Below, piece after piece: positions 35,924-44,334 of a stretch of 64,000 nucleotides of DNA. A model generated the notes under the pieces. It did not search any database. It had not been told where the DNA came from and saw nothing but the letters and a program-made list of their open reading frames with translations. Source of the DNA: Draconibacterium orientale (GTDB taxonomy: Bacteria > Bacteroidota > Bacteroidia > Bacteroidales > Prolixibacteraceae); contig NZ_CP007451.1 in the NCBI RefSeq assembly GCF_000626635.1, forward strand, positions 4,074,501 to 4,138,500, written 5' to 3'. The translations under genes and the position numbers were made by a program. The first letter of the stretch is position 1; the number at the start of each line of letters is the position of its first letter.

Positions 35924-38062
35924 ATGAAAATAAAAGTAAAGAGACCCGGAAGTTCAGGGAAAAGCAGTCAGTCGTTCTTTTCAAAAAATAACGAGTCAGG
36001 CTTTTTCTCCAGGCAGGCTAAATTGAATGTTGGTCAACCCAACGATAAATACGAACAAGAAGCAGATCAGGTTGCCGATCAGGTTGTAAGCGAAAGCAAC
36101 AGTTCAAAACCATTTTTTAGTCCTGCTGAAAATTCAATAACTCAAACAAATTTACTTTCAGAATCGATAACTCCATTGGTGCAGAAACAAGAGGAAGAAG
36201 AGGAAGAAGCTCAAGCTAAAATGGAGACGCAGAACATACAACGAGAATCTGAAGAGGAAGAGTTGCAGCCTAAGTTGGAAATTCAGCAAGAATCTGAAGA
36301 TGAAGAAAAGGAAGAAGCACTGCAGCTAAAACAGGAAAATAGTGGCGTTAGTAGGCAAAATATGACAGAACAGTTAATTGCTAAGAGCAGAGGCGCGGGA
36401 AGTCCGTTAACTACAAAAATACAGGCGGAAATGGAAAGTGGATTCGGGGCTGATTTTAGTGGTGTTAAAATACATACTGGCAGTCGTGCAATTCAAATGA
36501 ATAAAGATTTGGGTGCCCGGGCCTTTACGTCTGGCAACGACATTTATTTCAATTCCGGGCAGTTTCAACCTGCTTCTGACAGTGGGAAAAAATTGCTCGC
36601 TCACGAGTTAACACATACTTTACAACAAGGAGCCAGCTCTACACAAACATTGGTACAGCGATCGACAGCAGACGAGGCTTATCAACAGGTTGTTGATGCT
36701 GCAAGTGGCTGGGGAACCGATGAAGAGGGTATTTTTAGCGCAATAAGAAGCTGTAGCGAGAGAAATCAGTTAAGAGGCCGAATTCAGGGGATTTTAAGTT
36801 CTGAATTATCCGGTTACGATTTGTTTAAGGCTAGGTTGTTGTTAAAATATGGTCCGGAAACCAATTTTCCACCGGGAATTTTAACCATATGGGAAGCCAC
36901 CGATGGAGCCGGAACAAATGAGGAATTGGTGTACGATGCAATTAGAAGTTCTTCAAACCGGGCTTTATTGAAACGGTCAACATGGGTGCAGCGAACTTTA
37001 ACAAATGAAATGTCGGGACATGAATATGCAAAAACTCAATTGCTTTTTAGGTACGGAATCGAGTCTTCTTATCCCGCTTATATAAACTCATTGTGGACTG
37101 CTACTGTTGGAACAGGTACAAATGAAAGTTTGATCTATAATACCATGCTTACCATGTCGCCTACACAGCTTGCAGAATTGCGAACGAATACAACTTTTGT
37201 GGGAGTTGTTCGCGATGACTTGTCGGGGGCAGAATTGCAGCGCTTTAACTCCATGTTAAGCGGGACAGATCCTGCCATTCAGGCAAACGATTCAACAGCG
37301 GGTTATGGAGCAACACAAACCGGGCCGATTGCAACCACAGGAGGCGATCGTGATGATACCGATGCGTATTCTCCTGATGATATTCGACAAGGTGCTCTCG
37401 GCGATTGCTATTTCCTTGCATCACTTTCTGCTGTTGCCAGAAGTAACCCTGCATCGCTGAGAAATAGAATAACAAGACAGTCGGACGGTTCGTATAACGT
37501 CATTTTATATGTGAGAGATGAGGATAATTTTAGGCAACAGGTTGTTAATGTAACGGCAACTTTTCCGCAGGGGAGTGGTGGAACCGGTGGCTTTACCTAT
37601 GCACGCGGAGGTGATGCAAATGCACATGGAACTGAACTTTGGGTAAGGTTATTTGAGAAGGCTTATGCCAAGCTGCGCGGAAGTTATGATGCCATTGAAG
37701 CGGATTGGGCAGCAGTGGGGCTTGGTGCTGTAACAGGTGAGCAGGCTGAAAATATTGCCCTGAGTAGTATCACTAATGCCAATTTAAAAACAAGAATCGA
37801 TCAGGCGTTTAGAGCCCAAAAACCGGTAACAGTTACTTCAAATAGCGAAAGCTTTTTTAACGGATTAACAGGAATATTACAGACATATGCCAACTCGCAC
37901 AATATTGTTGGACCGCATGTATATGCAGTAATGTCGGTAACCGACGATGAAATTACCTTGAGAAATCCACACGGAGGAAGTACTGCAGTAGTGACGATGC
38001 CGTGGGTATTGCTCAGGTATTATTTTTACAGAGTGACAAGCATTCGACTTCCATCAAGATAA
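35924..38062 (+). CDS. Candidate eCIS effector: DUF4157 + annexin-like repeats + calpain-type protease
   Basis: 712 aa, no signal peptide. Residues 33-55 (KLNVGQPNDKYEQEADQVAD) are the leader typical of eCIS DUF4157 proteins. An acidic linker follows (86-140, Glu-rich with repeated 'LQxK'). DUF4157 spans about 145-240 with metalloprotease-like HELTH at 227-231. Three repeats of 66-68 residues carry GTDE/GTNE at 264, 330 and 398, and two of them end in (E/D)-(L/M)-S-G, like annexin repeats. Residues about 480-705 form a calpain-type protease: QGALGDCYFLASLSAVA with oxyanion Gln489 and Cys495, LFEKAYAKLRGSYDAIEAD, His665 in GPHVYAVMSV, and Asn681 in LRNPHG. The triad is complete. It sits between tape measure and ATPase. 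I infer tube-loaded cargo that cleaves host proteins. Confidence 0.85.
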   Translation: MKIKVKRPGSSGKSSQSFFSKNNESGFFSRQAKLNVGQPNDKYEQEADQVADQVVSESNSSKPFFSPAENSITQTNLLSESITPLVQKQEEEEEEAQAKMETQNIQRESEEEELQPKLEIQQESEDEEKEEALQLKQENSGVSRQNMTEQLIAKSRGAGSPLTTKIQAEMESGFGADFSGVKIHTGSRAIQMNKDLGARAFTSGNDIYFNSGQFQPASDSGKKLLAHELTHTLQQGASSTQTLVQRSTADEAYQQVVDAASGWGTDEEGIFSAIRSCSERNQLRGRIQGILSSELSGYDLFKARLLLKYGPETNFPPGILTIWEATDGAGTNEELVYDAIRSSSNRALLKRSTWVQRTLTNEMSGHEYAKTQLLFRYGIESSYPAYINSLWTATVGTGTNESLIYNTMLTMSPTQLAELRTNTTFVGVVRDDLSGAELQRFNSMLSGTDPAIQANDSTAGYGATQTGPIATTGGDRDDTDAYSPDDIRQGALGDCYFLASLSAVARSNPASLRNRITRQSDGSYNVILYVRDEDNFRQQVVNVTATFPQGSGGTGGFTYARGGDANAHGTELWVRLFEKAYAKLRGSYDAIEADWAAVGLGAVTGEQAENIALSSITNANLKTRIDQAFRAQKPVTVTSNSESFFNGLTGILQTYANSHNIVGPHVYAVMSVTDDEITLRNPHGGSTAVVTMPWVLLRYYFYRVTSIRLPSR

Positions 38063-38072
38063 AAGAAGAAAA

Positions 38073-39386
38073 GTGAGATTTAGCCAGATAGAAACAGATT
38101 TAGTGAATTTTATTCGGTATCGATTAGACATTGAATTAAAGAATAAAATTTTAGACCCAATTGAAATAAATTCGGATAGCAATAACTTCGAACTCTCTCA
38201 ATTCATTAAGGCCCATAAACTATCTACACCTGAAATTGTAACGATGTTAATTGCTCTTGTACCACATTTATCTCCCGAATTCTTCAGTAATATAATTGCC
38301 GAGTATCTTCCTAATGGCGGCGATTTTCCTGAGTTTGGTGGCGTAAAGGGTAAAAATCATCGCGGACTTTTACCAACAGGAGAAACGGTGCTTTACATTT
38401 TGGCTGGGTACGATATTGAAAAGCGAATTGAATTGGCCAAAATGTTTGAGGAAGACCATTTGTTTGCACAAAAAAGTATACTGTATGTTGAGCCCGTTCC
38501 TGCCGGAGAACCCAAAATGAGTGGTCGCTTAATTATGGACGACGAATATGTGGATCTTTTTACTTCAGGTAAAGTGTCGAAGCCCAAACTTAGTAGCGAT
38601 TTCCCGGCACAGCGGATATCAACTAATTTGGAATGGACCGACCTTGTATTAAAAGACAAAACTTTAGATGAGGTAAAAGAGCTTGAAACCTGGTTAAATT
38701 TCAACGAGCAGTTAATGAGCGAGTGGGGTATGCGCGAAAAAATAAAACCAGGTTATCGCGTGTTATTTCATGGCCCGTCGGGAACCGGAAAAACATTAAC
38801 CGCCTGTTTACTTGGAAAATATACCGGTCGCGATGTTTACCGCGTTGATTTATCGATGGTGATTTCGAAATATATTGGCGAAACAGAGAAAAATCTGTCG
38901 GGATTGTTTAACAAGGCAGCCCACAAAAATTGGATTTTGTTTTTTGATGAGGCCGATTCGCTCTTTGGTAAACGCACAAACGTTCGCGATGCACACGATA
39001 AATACGCTAACCAGGAAGTTTCGTACCTTTTGCAGCGCATTGAAGCTCATCAGGGTTTGGTTATACTGGCATCGAATATGAAAGGAAATATCGACAGTGC
39101 TTTTACCCGCCGGTTTAATGCATTTGTAGAATTTGATCCTCCTGGAGTTGCCGAACGCTTGAAATTGTGGAAGGTTTACATGCCCAATAGCAACAAAGTG
39201 AGTAAAAAGATTGGGCTGGAAGAGCTGGCTAAAAACTACGAATTAACCGGCGCCAACATCGTTAATACAATTCATTATGCCGGTTTGCTAACCATTAAAG
39301 ACAAAAAAGCACAACTTGATAAAAACGCGTTGATGGCCGGAATACGAAAAGAGTACAAGAAAGAAGGAAAGATATTTCAGAAGTAG
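38073..39386 (+). CDS. AAA+ ATPase of the eCIS (Pvc15-like)
   Basis: 437 aa from a GTG start, 10 bp after the effector. Walker A is GPSGTGKT at 234-241, Walker B is ILFFDEAD at 288-295, and a sensor/Arg-finger region follows (ILASNMKGNIDSAFTRRF with the double Arg). The N-terminal 230 residues are a helical adaptor with no known motif. Pvc15 ATPases help fold or load cargo and assemble particles in the cytoplasm. At 437 aa it has a single AAA+ module and is shorter than the roughly 700-aa PVC enzyme. It ends the operon; no strong terminator is visible in the following 130 bp. Confidence 0.92.
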   Translation: MRFSQIETDLVNFIRYRLDIELKNKILDPIEINSDSNNFELSQFIKAHKLSTPEIVTMLIALVPHLSPEFFSNIIAEYLPNGGDFPEFGGVKGKNHRGLLPTGETVLYILAGYDIEKRIELAKMFEEDHLFAQKSILYVEPVPAGEPKMSGRLIMDDEYVDLFTSGKVSKPKLSSDFPAQRISTNLEWTDLVLKDKTLDEVKELETWLNFNEQLMSEWGMREKIKPGYRVLFHGPSGTGKTLTACLLGKYTGRDVYRVDLSMVISKYIGETEKNLSGLFNKAAHKNWILFFDEADSLFGKRTNVRDAHDKYANQEVSYLLQRIEAHQGLVILASNMKGNIDSAFTRRFNAFVEFDPPGVAERLKLWKVYMPNSNKVSKKIGLEELAKNYELTGANIVNTIHYAGLLTIKDKKAQLDKNALMAGIRKEYKKEGKIFQK

Positions 39387-39516
39387 TTCTTTTCAGTACA
39401 TATTCGGTTTGGTATTTAGTTGGTTTTTTAAAGAATAAAATTTTAACGAATCCTTTGGCATAACATGCACAATTTCCCAATTTTAGAAAATATTGATTAA
39501 ATCCATATTTCAACTT

Positions 39517-40783
39517 ATGAATAGACTTATTTTGTGCCTGCTTTTTTTTGCCTTTGTATCAACCGCTTCGGCGCAGTTTGATGCTAATTACGATGAAAGT
39601 AAAGTTCCCGAATTTAAATTGCCGGATCCATTAAAAATGTTTAACGGTAAAAAGATTCGCAATTCAAAAAAAGTGGGAAAAAAATCGGTGTCCGGAACTA
39701 CTCAATTTTTTTACCGAAAATGTGTATGGTGAGGTTCCCGGCGAGTTGGCAATTTCTTCGGTGCAAATATTGGAACAAAGCGAAAATGCTTTGAATGGAA
39801 AAGCAATACGAAAACAAGTTGATCTTGTTTTTAAGAACCACGGTAAAACATTAGATTTTACCGTTTTAATCTATCTACCTAAAAGTGTTGAAAAAGCTCC
39901 CTTGTTTGTCGGGTATAATTTCTATGGAAATCACACAATAACTGAAGACGTCGAGGTTATAATCTCGGGTTCGTGGGCAAGAAATAATCCGTCGTTTGGA
40001 ATAATAAACAACCAGTTAACGGAGCAGTCGAGAGGTGTTAGAACCAACCGTTGGTGTGTTGACAAGATAATTGACGCAGGTTTTGGACTGGCAACTATTT
40101 ATTACGGAGAAGTAGATCCCGATAAAGATGATTTTTCGGATGGTATTCACCCGTTATTTTATATCGACGATCAGCAACAACCTGCTGCCAACGAATGGGG
40201 ATCGATCGCAGCCTGGTCGTGGGGCTTAAGTCGTGCAATGGACTATTTTGAGCGCGATAATGCTATCGATGAATCGAAAGTAGTGGTTTTTGGCCATTCG
40301 CGCCTGGGAAAAACAGCTTTGTGGGCTGGTGCAAGCGATGAGCGTTTTGCCGGGGTAATTTCTAATGAACCAGGATGTGGCGGTGCTGCGCTATCGAAAC
40401 GCCGGTTTGGCGAAACAGTGTGGCGGATTAATAATTCCTTTCCGCACTGGTTTTGTAAAAATTTCAGAAACTACAGTAAAAACGAGGAGGCCTTACCGGT
40501 TGATCAGCATGAACTGATTGCTTTAATTGCGCCGCGTCCTGTTTATATTGCAAGTGCCGAAGAGGATCGGTGGTCGGATCCAAAAGGCGAATTTCTCGGA
40601 GCCTTATACGCCACCCCGGTGTTTGAACTTTACGGAAAAAAGGGAATAGAGCAAACAGAAATGCCGGGAGTTAATCAGCCCATTCAAAACACAGTTGCTT
40701 ATCATATTCGGACAGGAGAACATGATGTAACTGAATTCGACTGGGAGCAGTACATAAAATGGGCGCAGAAATTCATTCATTAA
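39517..40783 (+). pseudogene. CE15-type glucuronoyl/acetylxylan esterase, frameshifted
   Basis: An exported alpha/beta-hydrolase. The N-terminal frame begins MNRLILCLLFFAFVSTASAQ (signal peptide) and reads to about KKIRNSK. The rest is in the +1 frame and continues as KWEKNRCPELLNFFTENVYG, the family's normal N-terminal motif. The switch falls in an A7 run at 39666-39672; six A would restore a single 421-residue protein. The catalytic serine motif is GHSRLGKTALW and later regions hold SNEPGCGGAALS and IAPRPVYIASAEEDRWSDP. CE15 enzymes cut glucuronate-lignin or acetyl esters from xylan. A sequencing error, a slippage site or a real mutation would look the same. DUF1080 follows 18 bp later. Confidence 0.85.
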
Positions 40784-40801
40784 TCAACTAAATTTACTAC
40801 T

Positions 40802-41500
40802 GTGAAAAAACTTGGTCTATTATTTATCCTGGCAGTATTTATTGCCTGCAACAAGGAAAAGGCACCTGAAACAATACACTTGTTTAACGGAACAGATTTA
40901 TCGGGTTGGCATGCCGACGTGCCTGATGCTGATAATAACTCCAATATTGAGAAATCGTTTGTAGTTCGCGATTCTTTGCTGGTAAGTATGGGCGATCCGA
41001 GGGGCCATTTAATTACGGATTCGGTTTATCAGAACTACCGACTGGAGGTGGAATATCGCTTTGCCGGTGAGCCGGGGAACTGTGGTGTTTTGGTTCATGC
41101 TTCAACACCACGGGCGTTATATGATATGTTTCCTAAATCGTTGGAGGTACAAATGCAGCATGGCGATGCCGGCGATTTTTGGTGTATTGTTGAAGATATT
41201 GAAGTGCCGGATATGGTTGTAAGACGCGGACCGAAGGAAGAGTGGGGGATTACTGAAGGTAAAAAACGTCGGATAATGAATCTGACAGACGATTCGGAAA
41301 AACCTTTGGGCGAATGGAACAACATGCTAATTGAGTGTGTGGCTGACACCATAAAAGTTTGGGTAAACGACGATCTTGTAAATTACGGTTATAATTGTAC
41401 TGTCACCAAAGGACAAATTGCCGTTCAGGCGGAAGGAGCAGAGGTTGAATTCAAAAAGATTGATTTAGCTCCTATTCTCAAAACCACACCGATTGATTAA
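40802..41500 (+). CDS. DUF1080 lipoprotein (3-keto-glycoside hydrolase-like)
   Basis: 232 aa from a GTG start. The signal peptide ends in a lipobox (VFIAC, Cys16), so it is anchored to the outer membrane or periplasmic face. DUF1080 features are IHLFNGTDLSGWHAD, LEVEYRFAGEPGNCGVLVHAST, KSLEVQMQHGDAGDF and a C-terminal strand GQIAVQAEGAEVEFKKIDLAPI. The domain has a concanavalin-like fold and includes enzymes acting on 3-keto-disaccharides. It lies 18 bp after the CE15-type gene, probably in the same transcript, consistent with plant polysaccharide use. Confidence 0.85.
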   Translation: MKKLGLLFILAVFIACNKEKAPETIHLFNGTDLSGWHADVPDADNNSNIEKSFVVRDSLLVSMGDPRGHLITDSVYQNYRLEVEYRFAGEPGNCGVLVHASTPRALYDMFPKSLEVQMQHGDAGDFWCIVEDIEVPDMVVRRGPKEEWGITEGKKRRIMNLTDDSEKPLGEWNNMLIECVADTIKVWVNDDLVNYGYNCTVTKGQIAVQAEGAEVEFKKIDLAPILKTTPID

Positions 41501-41585
41501 GCTACTTTGAAAGGCGTAAAAAGCAAATCATGATTTCCGGGAATCACTAACAGAATTAAAATAAGGACAGATACACGCTCATAAA

Positions 41586-41611
41586 AAAAGGGAACTTTGC
41601 AGTTCCCTTTT
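41586..41611. terminator. Bidirectional terminator
   Basis: AAAAGGGAAC-tttgca-GTTCCCTTTT, a perfect 10-bp stem between DUF1080 (forward) and the alpha-oxoamine synthase (reverse). U-runs occur on both sides, so it can serve both convergent transcripts. Confidence 0.9.
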
Positions 41612-41632
41612 CAATATCGTAGTGATTGATAA

Positions 41633-42895
41633 TTATTTATCCACTTCAACTTTTGCCAGATGTTCACTTTTGTAAGCTCCCGAAAGTAATTTCTCACGTG
41701 CTTCTTTAAATGCTTTCAGCGTAAGTTCTACATCCTCTAAAGAATGCATTGCCGTTGGTATCAGGCGTAAAAGAATTTCTCCTTTAGGAATTACCGGGTA
41801 AACCACCATCGAGCAGAAAATTCCATAATTTTCGCGAAGATCGTAAACCATTTGTGTTGCTTCAGCTTCGCCACCTTTCATGTAAACCGGAGTAACTTGC
41901 GTATTGGTTTTTCCAAGGTCGAAACCGGCTTCTTTTAAGCCGCCTTGCAACGCATTAACAATTGTCCACAGTTTTTCGCGTAACTCAGGCATGGTACGAA
42001 TCATGTCCAAACGTTTCAATGCACCAATTGTCATCGGCATTGGTAACGATTTCGCAAAAGTTTGCGAACGCATATTGTAACGTAAAATGTAGCAGATATC
42101 CGTTTCGCAAGCAACAAAACCACCAATCCCGGCCATTGCTTTTGCAAATGTTCCGAAGTAAATGTCAATTCCATCCTGAACGCCAAAATGCTCACCCGAA
42201 CCGGCACCTGTTGGTCCCATTGTTCCAAAACCGTGTGCATCGTCAACAAACAAACGGAAATCGAATTCTTTTTTCAGTGCAACTATCTCATCAAGTTTAC
42301 CAACCTGACCGGTCATACCGAAAACCCCTTCAGTAATTAATAAAATACCACCTCCGGTTTCGGCAGCGCGTTTTGTTGCGAAACCTAACATCTTGCGGCA
42401 TTTCTCCATATCGTTGTGTTGGTACACAAAACTTTTTCCACCTTTTGCTTTATGAAGGAAAACCCCGTCCATAATACAAGCGTGCGATTCCGAATCGTAA
42501 ACAATAACATCGTTACGGCTGGCAAGCGCGTCGATTGCAGAAACCATTCCCTGATAACCGTAGTTCAATAAAAATGCATCAGGTTTGCTAACAAAAGCAG
42601 CTAACTCACGCTCCAGTTGTTCGTGTTTAACTGTTTGTCCCGACATCATTCTAGCTCCCATCGGATAAGCCATACCATACTGTGCTGCAGCTTCAGCATC
42701 AGCTTTTCTAACCTCTGGGTGGTTGGCCAATCCCAGGTAGTTGTTCAAACTCCATGTCAATACTTCTTTACCACGGAAATTCATTCTGGCTGCAATTTCG
42801 CCTTCCAGTTTTGGAAACGCAAAATAACCGTGAATTTGGTCCATCCACTTGCCAATATCACCTTTATTATTTCTGAATTTATCAAATATATCCAC
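41633..42895 (-). CDS. PLP-dependent alpha-oxoamine synthase (serine palmitoyltransferase/cysteate acyltransferase type)
   Basis: 420 aa, aminotransferase fold-type I. Residue marks: SLNNYLGLANHPEV (substrate-binding), His138 in YDSESHACIMD (stacks on PLP), DDAHGFGTMGPTG with Asp at 218-219, and the Schiff-base Lys252 in FGTFAKAMAGIGG. The enzyme condenses an amino acid with an acyl-CoA or acyl-ACP. Relatives include KBL, BioF, serine palmitoyltransferase and the cysteate acyltransferase of sulfonolipid (capnine) synthesis. In Bacteroidota without biotin or threonine genes nearby, lipid synthesis is the likeliest role, but the substrate is not decided by the motifs. Transcription is leftward and ends at the bidirectional terminator. 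Confidence 0.85.
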   Translation of the reverse strand: MDIFDKFRNNKGDIGKWMDQIHGYFAFPKLEGEIAARMNFRGKEVLTWSLNNYLGLANHPEVRKADAEAAAQYGMAYPMGARMMSGQTVKHEQLERELAAFVSKPDAFLLNYGYQGMVSAIDALASRNDVIVYDSESHACIMDGVFLHKAKGGKSFVYQHNDMEKCRKMLGFATKRAAETGGGILLITEGVFGMTGQVGKLDEIVALKKEFDFRLFVDDAHGFGTMGPTGAGSGEHFGVQDGIDIYFGTFAKAMAGIGGFVACETDICYILRYNMRSQTFAKSLPMPMTIGALKRLDMIRTMPELREKLWTIVNALQGGLKEAGFDLGKTNTQVTPVYMKGGEAEATQMVYDLRENYGIFCSMVVYPVIPKGEILLRLIPTAMHSLEDVELTLKAFKEAREKLLSGAYKSEHLAKVEVDK

Positions 42896-43149
42896 GATGA
42901 TTTGTTTTTAAGTTTAAATTATAAGGATGCAAATGTAATCTTTTTTAAAATCTCAGCAAATGTGTTAAATAATACTAACACATCAACTTAACGTTAGCAA
43001 TTAGTCCTATTTTCACACACTGTAATTAGAGGTATTATAGCTATGCAATTGTTAATGAGTGAAATAACATATTTGGGAAAAGCTGTAAATTCCTTAAATT
43101 TTGACGATTAATTCGTTTCAATTAATTAAAAAAAGTATATTTTTGCGCC

Positions 43150-43977
43150 ATGTTTATGAAAATGAGATTTTTGGGGATCGGACTACTAGTAATTTTATTG
43201 ATCACAGCTTCGTGCGGAGACTATAACAAGATTGTAAAAAGTACCGATTACGAGTTTAAATACAAAAAAGCTGTTGAGTATTACGAAGACGGCGAATATG
43301 TTCGTTCAGCAACTTTGTTTAGAGAATTGGTGAACATTTACCGCGGAACCTCGCGAGCCGACAAAATTTATTATTACTATGCTAAAAGTATGATCGGTCA
43401 GAAAGACTATTTAATGGCGGGTCATTATTTTAAGTCGTTGGTAAAAGAGTTTCCAACGAGTGAATATGTGGAAGAGGCACAATTTATGATTGGCTACTGC
43501 TCTTATTTATTGTCGCCAAAACCAAGGCTCGATCAGCAGGTAACTCAACAGGCTATTGATGCCTTACAATTATACATTAACTTGTATCCGTATAGCGACC
43601 GTGTTGACGAAGCTAACCGCTTAATTGACGAATTGGTTGATAAGTTGGTATACAAATCGTTTTTAAGTGCTAAATTGTACTACGATTTTGAGCAATACAA
43701 AGCGGCGGTAATTGCTTTAGGTAATAGTCTTGATAAATACCCTGAAAGTAAATATCGCGAAGAACTGAAATTTATGTTGTTAAAATCGAAGTATTTGCTG
43801 GCTGAAAAAAGTATTGTTGAAAAACAAAACGAACGATATACAAATGCGCTCGACGAATATTTTTCATTTATCGATGAATATCCCGACAGTGAACACAAAA
43901 AAGAGGTAGATAAGTTTTACGAAACAGCCTCTGAGATATTGAATTATAAAGAAGAAAATGATTTAAACATTAATTAG
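43150..43977 (+). CDS. bamD: Outer membrane assembly lipoprotein BamD
   Basis: 275 aa with lipoprotein signal (LLITASCGD, Cys22). The body is a chain of TPR-like helices: KYKKAVEYYEDGEYVRSATLFRELVNIYRG, YYYYAKSMIGQKDYLMAGHYFKSLVKEFP, FMIGYCSYLLSPKP, and more. BamD is the essential accessory subunit of the BAM complex that inserts beta-barrels into the outer membrane. A TATTTTTG -7-like element (43138-43145) sits 5 bp before the ATG, implying a very short leader or a different start. The next gene, rpoZ, begins 3 bp after its stop, so they are co-transcribed. Confidence 0.92.
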   Translation: MFMKMRFLGIGLLVILLITASCGDYNKIVKSTDYEFKYKKAVEYYEDGEYVRSATLFRELVNIYRGTSRADKIYYYYAKSMIGQKDYLMAGHYFKSLVKEFPTSEYVEEAQFMIGYCSYLLSPKPRLDQQVTQQAIDALQLYINLYPYSDRVDEANRLIDELVDKLVYKSFLSAKLYYDFEQYKAAVIALGNSLDKYPESKYREELKFMLLKSKYLLAEKSIVEKQNERYTNALDEYFSFIDEYPDSEHKKEVDKFYETASEILNYKEENDLNIN

Positions 43978-43980
43978 AAT

Positions 43981-44316
43981 ATGGATTACAAGAAAACAAA
44001 AGCAGCTCCGTCAACTATTTCGCGCGATCTTGAAGTATTAACTCAAGAAACCGGAAATATTTACGAAACCGTAATGATTCTTGCTAAAAGAGCAAATCAG
44101 ATTTCGTCGGAATTAAAAGAAGAGCTTAACCAGAAATTACAGGAATTTGCTTCGTATACCGACAATTTGGAGGAAATCTTTGAAAACAGGGAACAAATCG
44201 AGATTTCTAAATTTTACGAGCGTTTGCCAAAGCCAACTCTTATTGCGTTTGAAGAATTAAAAGAAGGTGAAATTTACCACCGTAATCCAACGCGCGAGAA
44301 CAAAAAACGTATCTAA
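43981..44316 (+). CDS. rpoZ: RNA polymerase omega subunit
   Basis: 111 aa, Bacteroidota-type omega. It includes NIYETVMILAKRANQISSELKEELNQKL, the usual omega helix, then EREQI-type segment KFYERLPKPTLIAFEEL and the tail EIYHRNPTRENKKRI. Omega promotes assembly of the polymerase and helps bind (p)ppGpp in some lineages. It lies between bamD and coaBC with short gaps, the usual order for this phylum. Confidence 0.9.
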   Translation: MDYKKTKAAPSTISRDLEVLTQETGNIYETVMILAKRANQISSELKEELNQKLQEFASYTDNLEEIFENREQIEISKFYERLPKPTLIAFEELKEGEIYHRNPTRENKKRI

Positions 44317-44334
44317 TTTTTCTGATGCCCTGAT

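Larger units (their letters stand above)
18552..39386 (+). other. Extracellular contractile injection system (eCIS) operon
   Basis: Sixteen convincing genes on one strand, most separated by fewer than 30 bp or overlapping, form a complete PVC/Afp-like particle: cap, sheath, two tubes, hub, spike, tip, wedge, two large baseplate proteins, tape measure, AAA+ ATPase and a DUF4157 protein. There are no capsid, DNA-packaging, integrase or lysis genes, which argues against a prophage, and no TssJLM membrane complex, which argues against a type VI system. Such particles are built in the cytoplasm, released by lysis and deliver a tube-loaded protein to a target cell. Confidence 0.93.

Noticed and set aside
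18552..39386. Reading the cluster as a prophage tail or a type VI secretion system
   Set aside because: No capsid, terminase, portal, holin or integrase gene, and no TssJ, TssL or TssM membrane complex. DUF4255, CIS tape measure and DUF4157 are eCIS-type.
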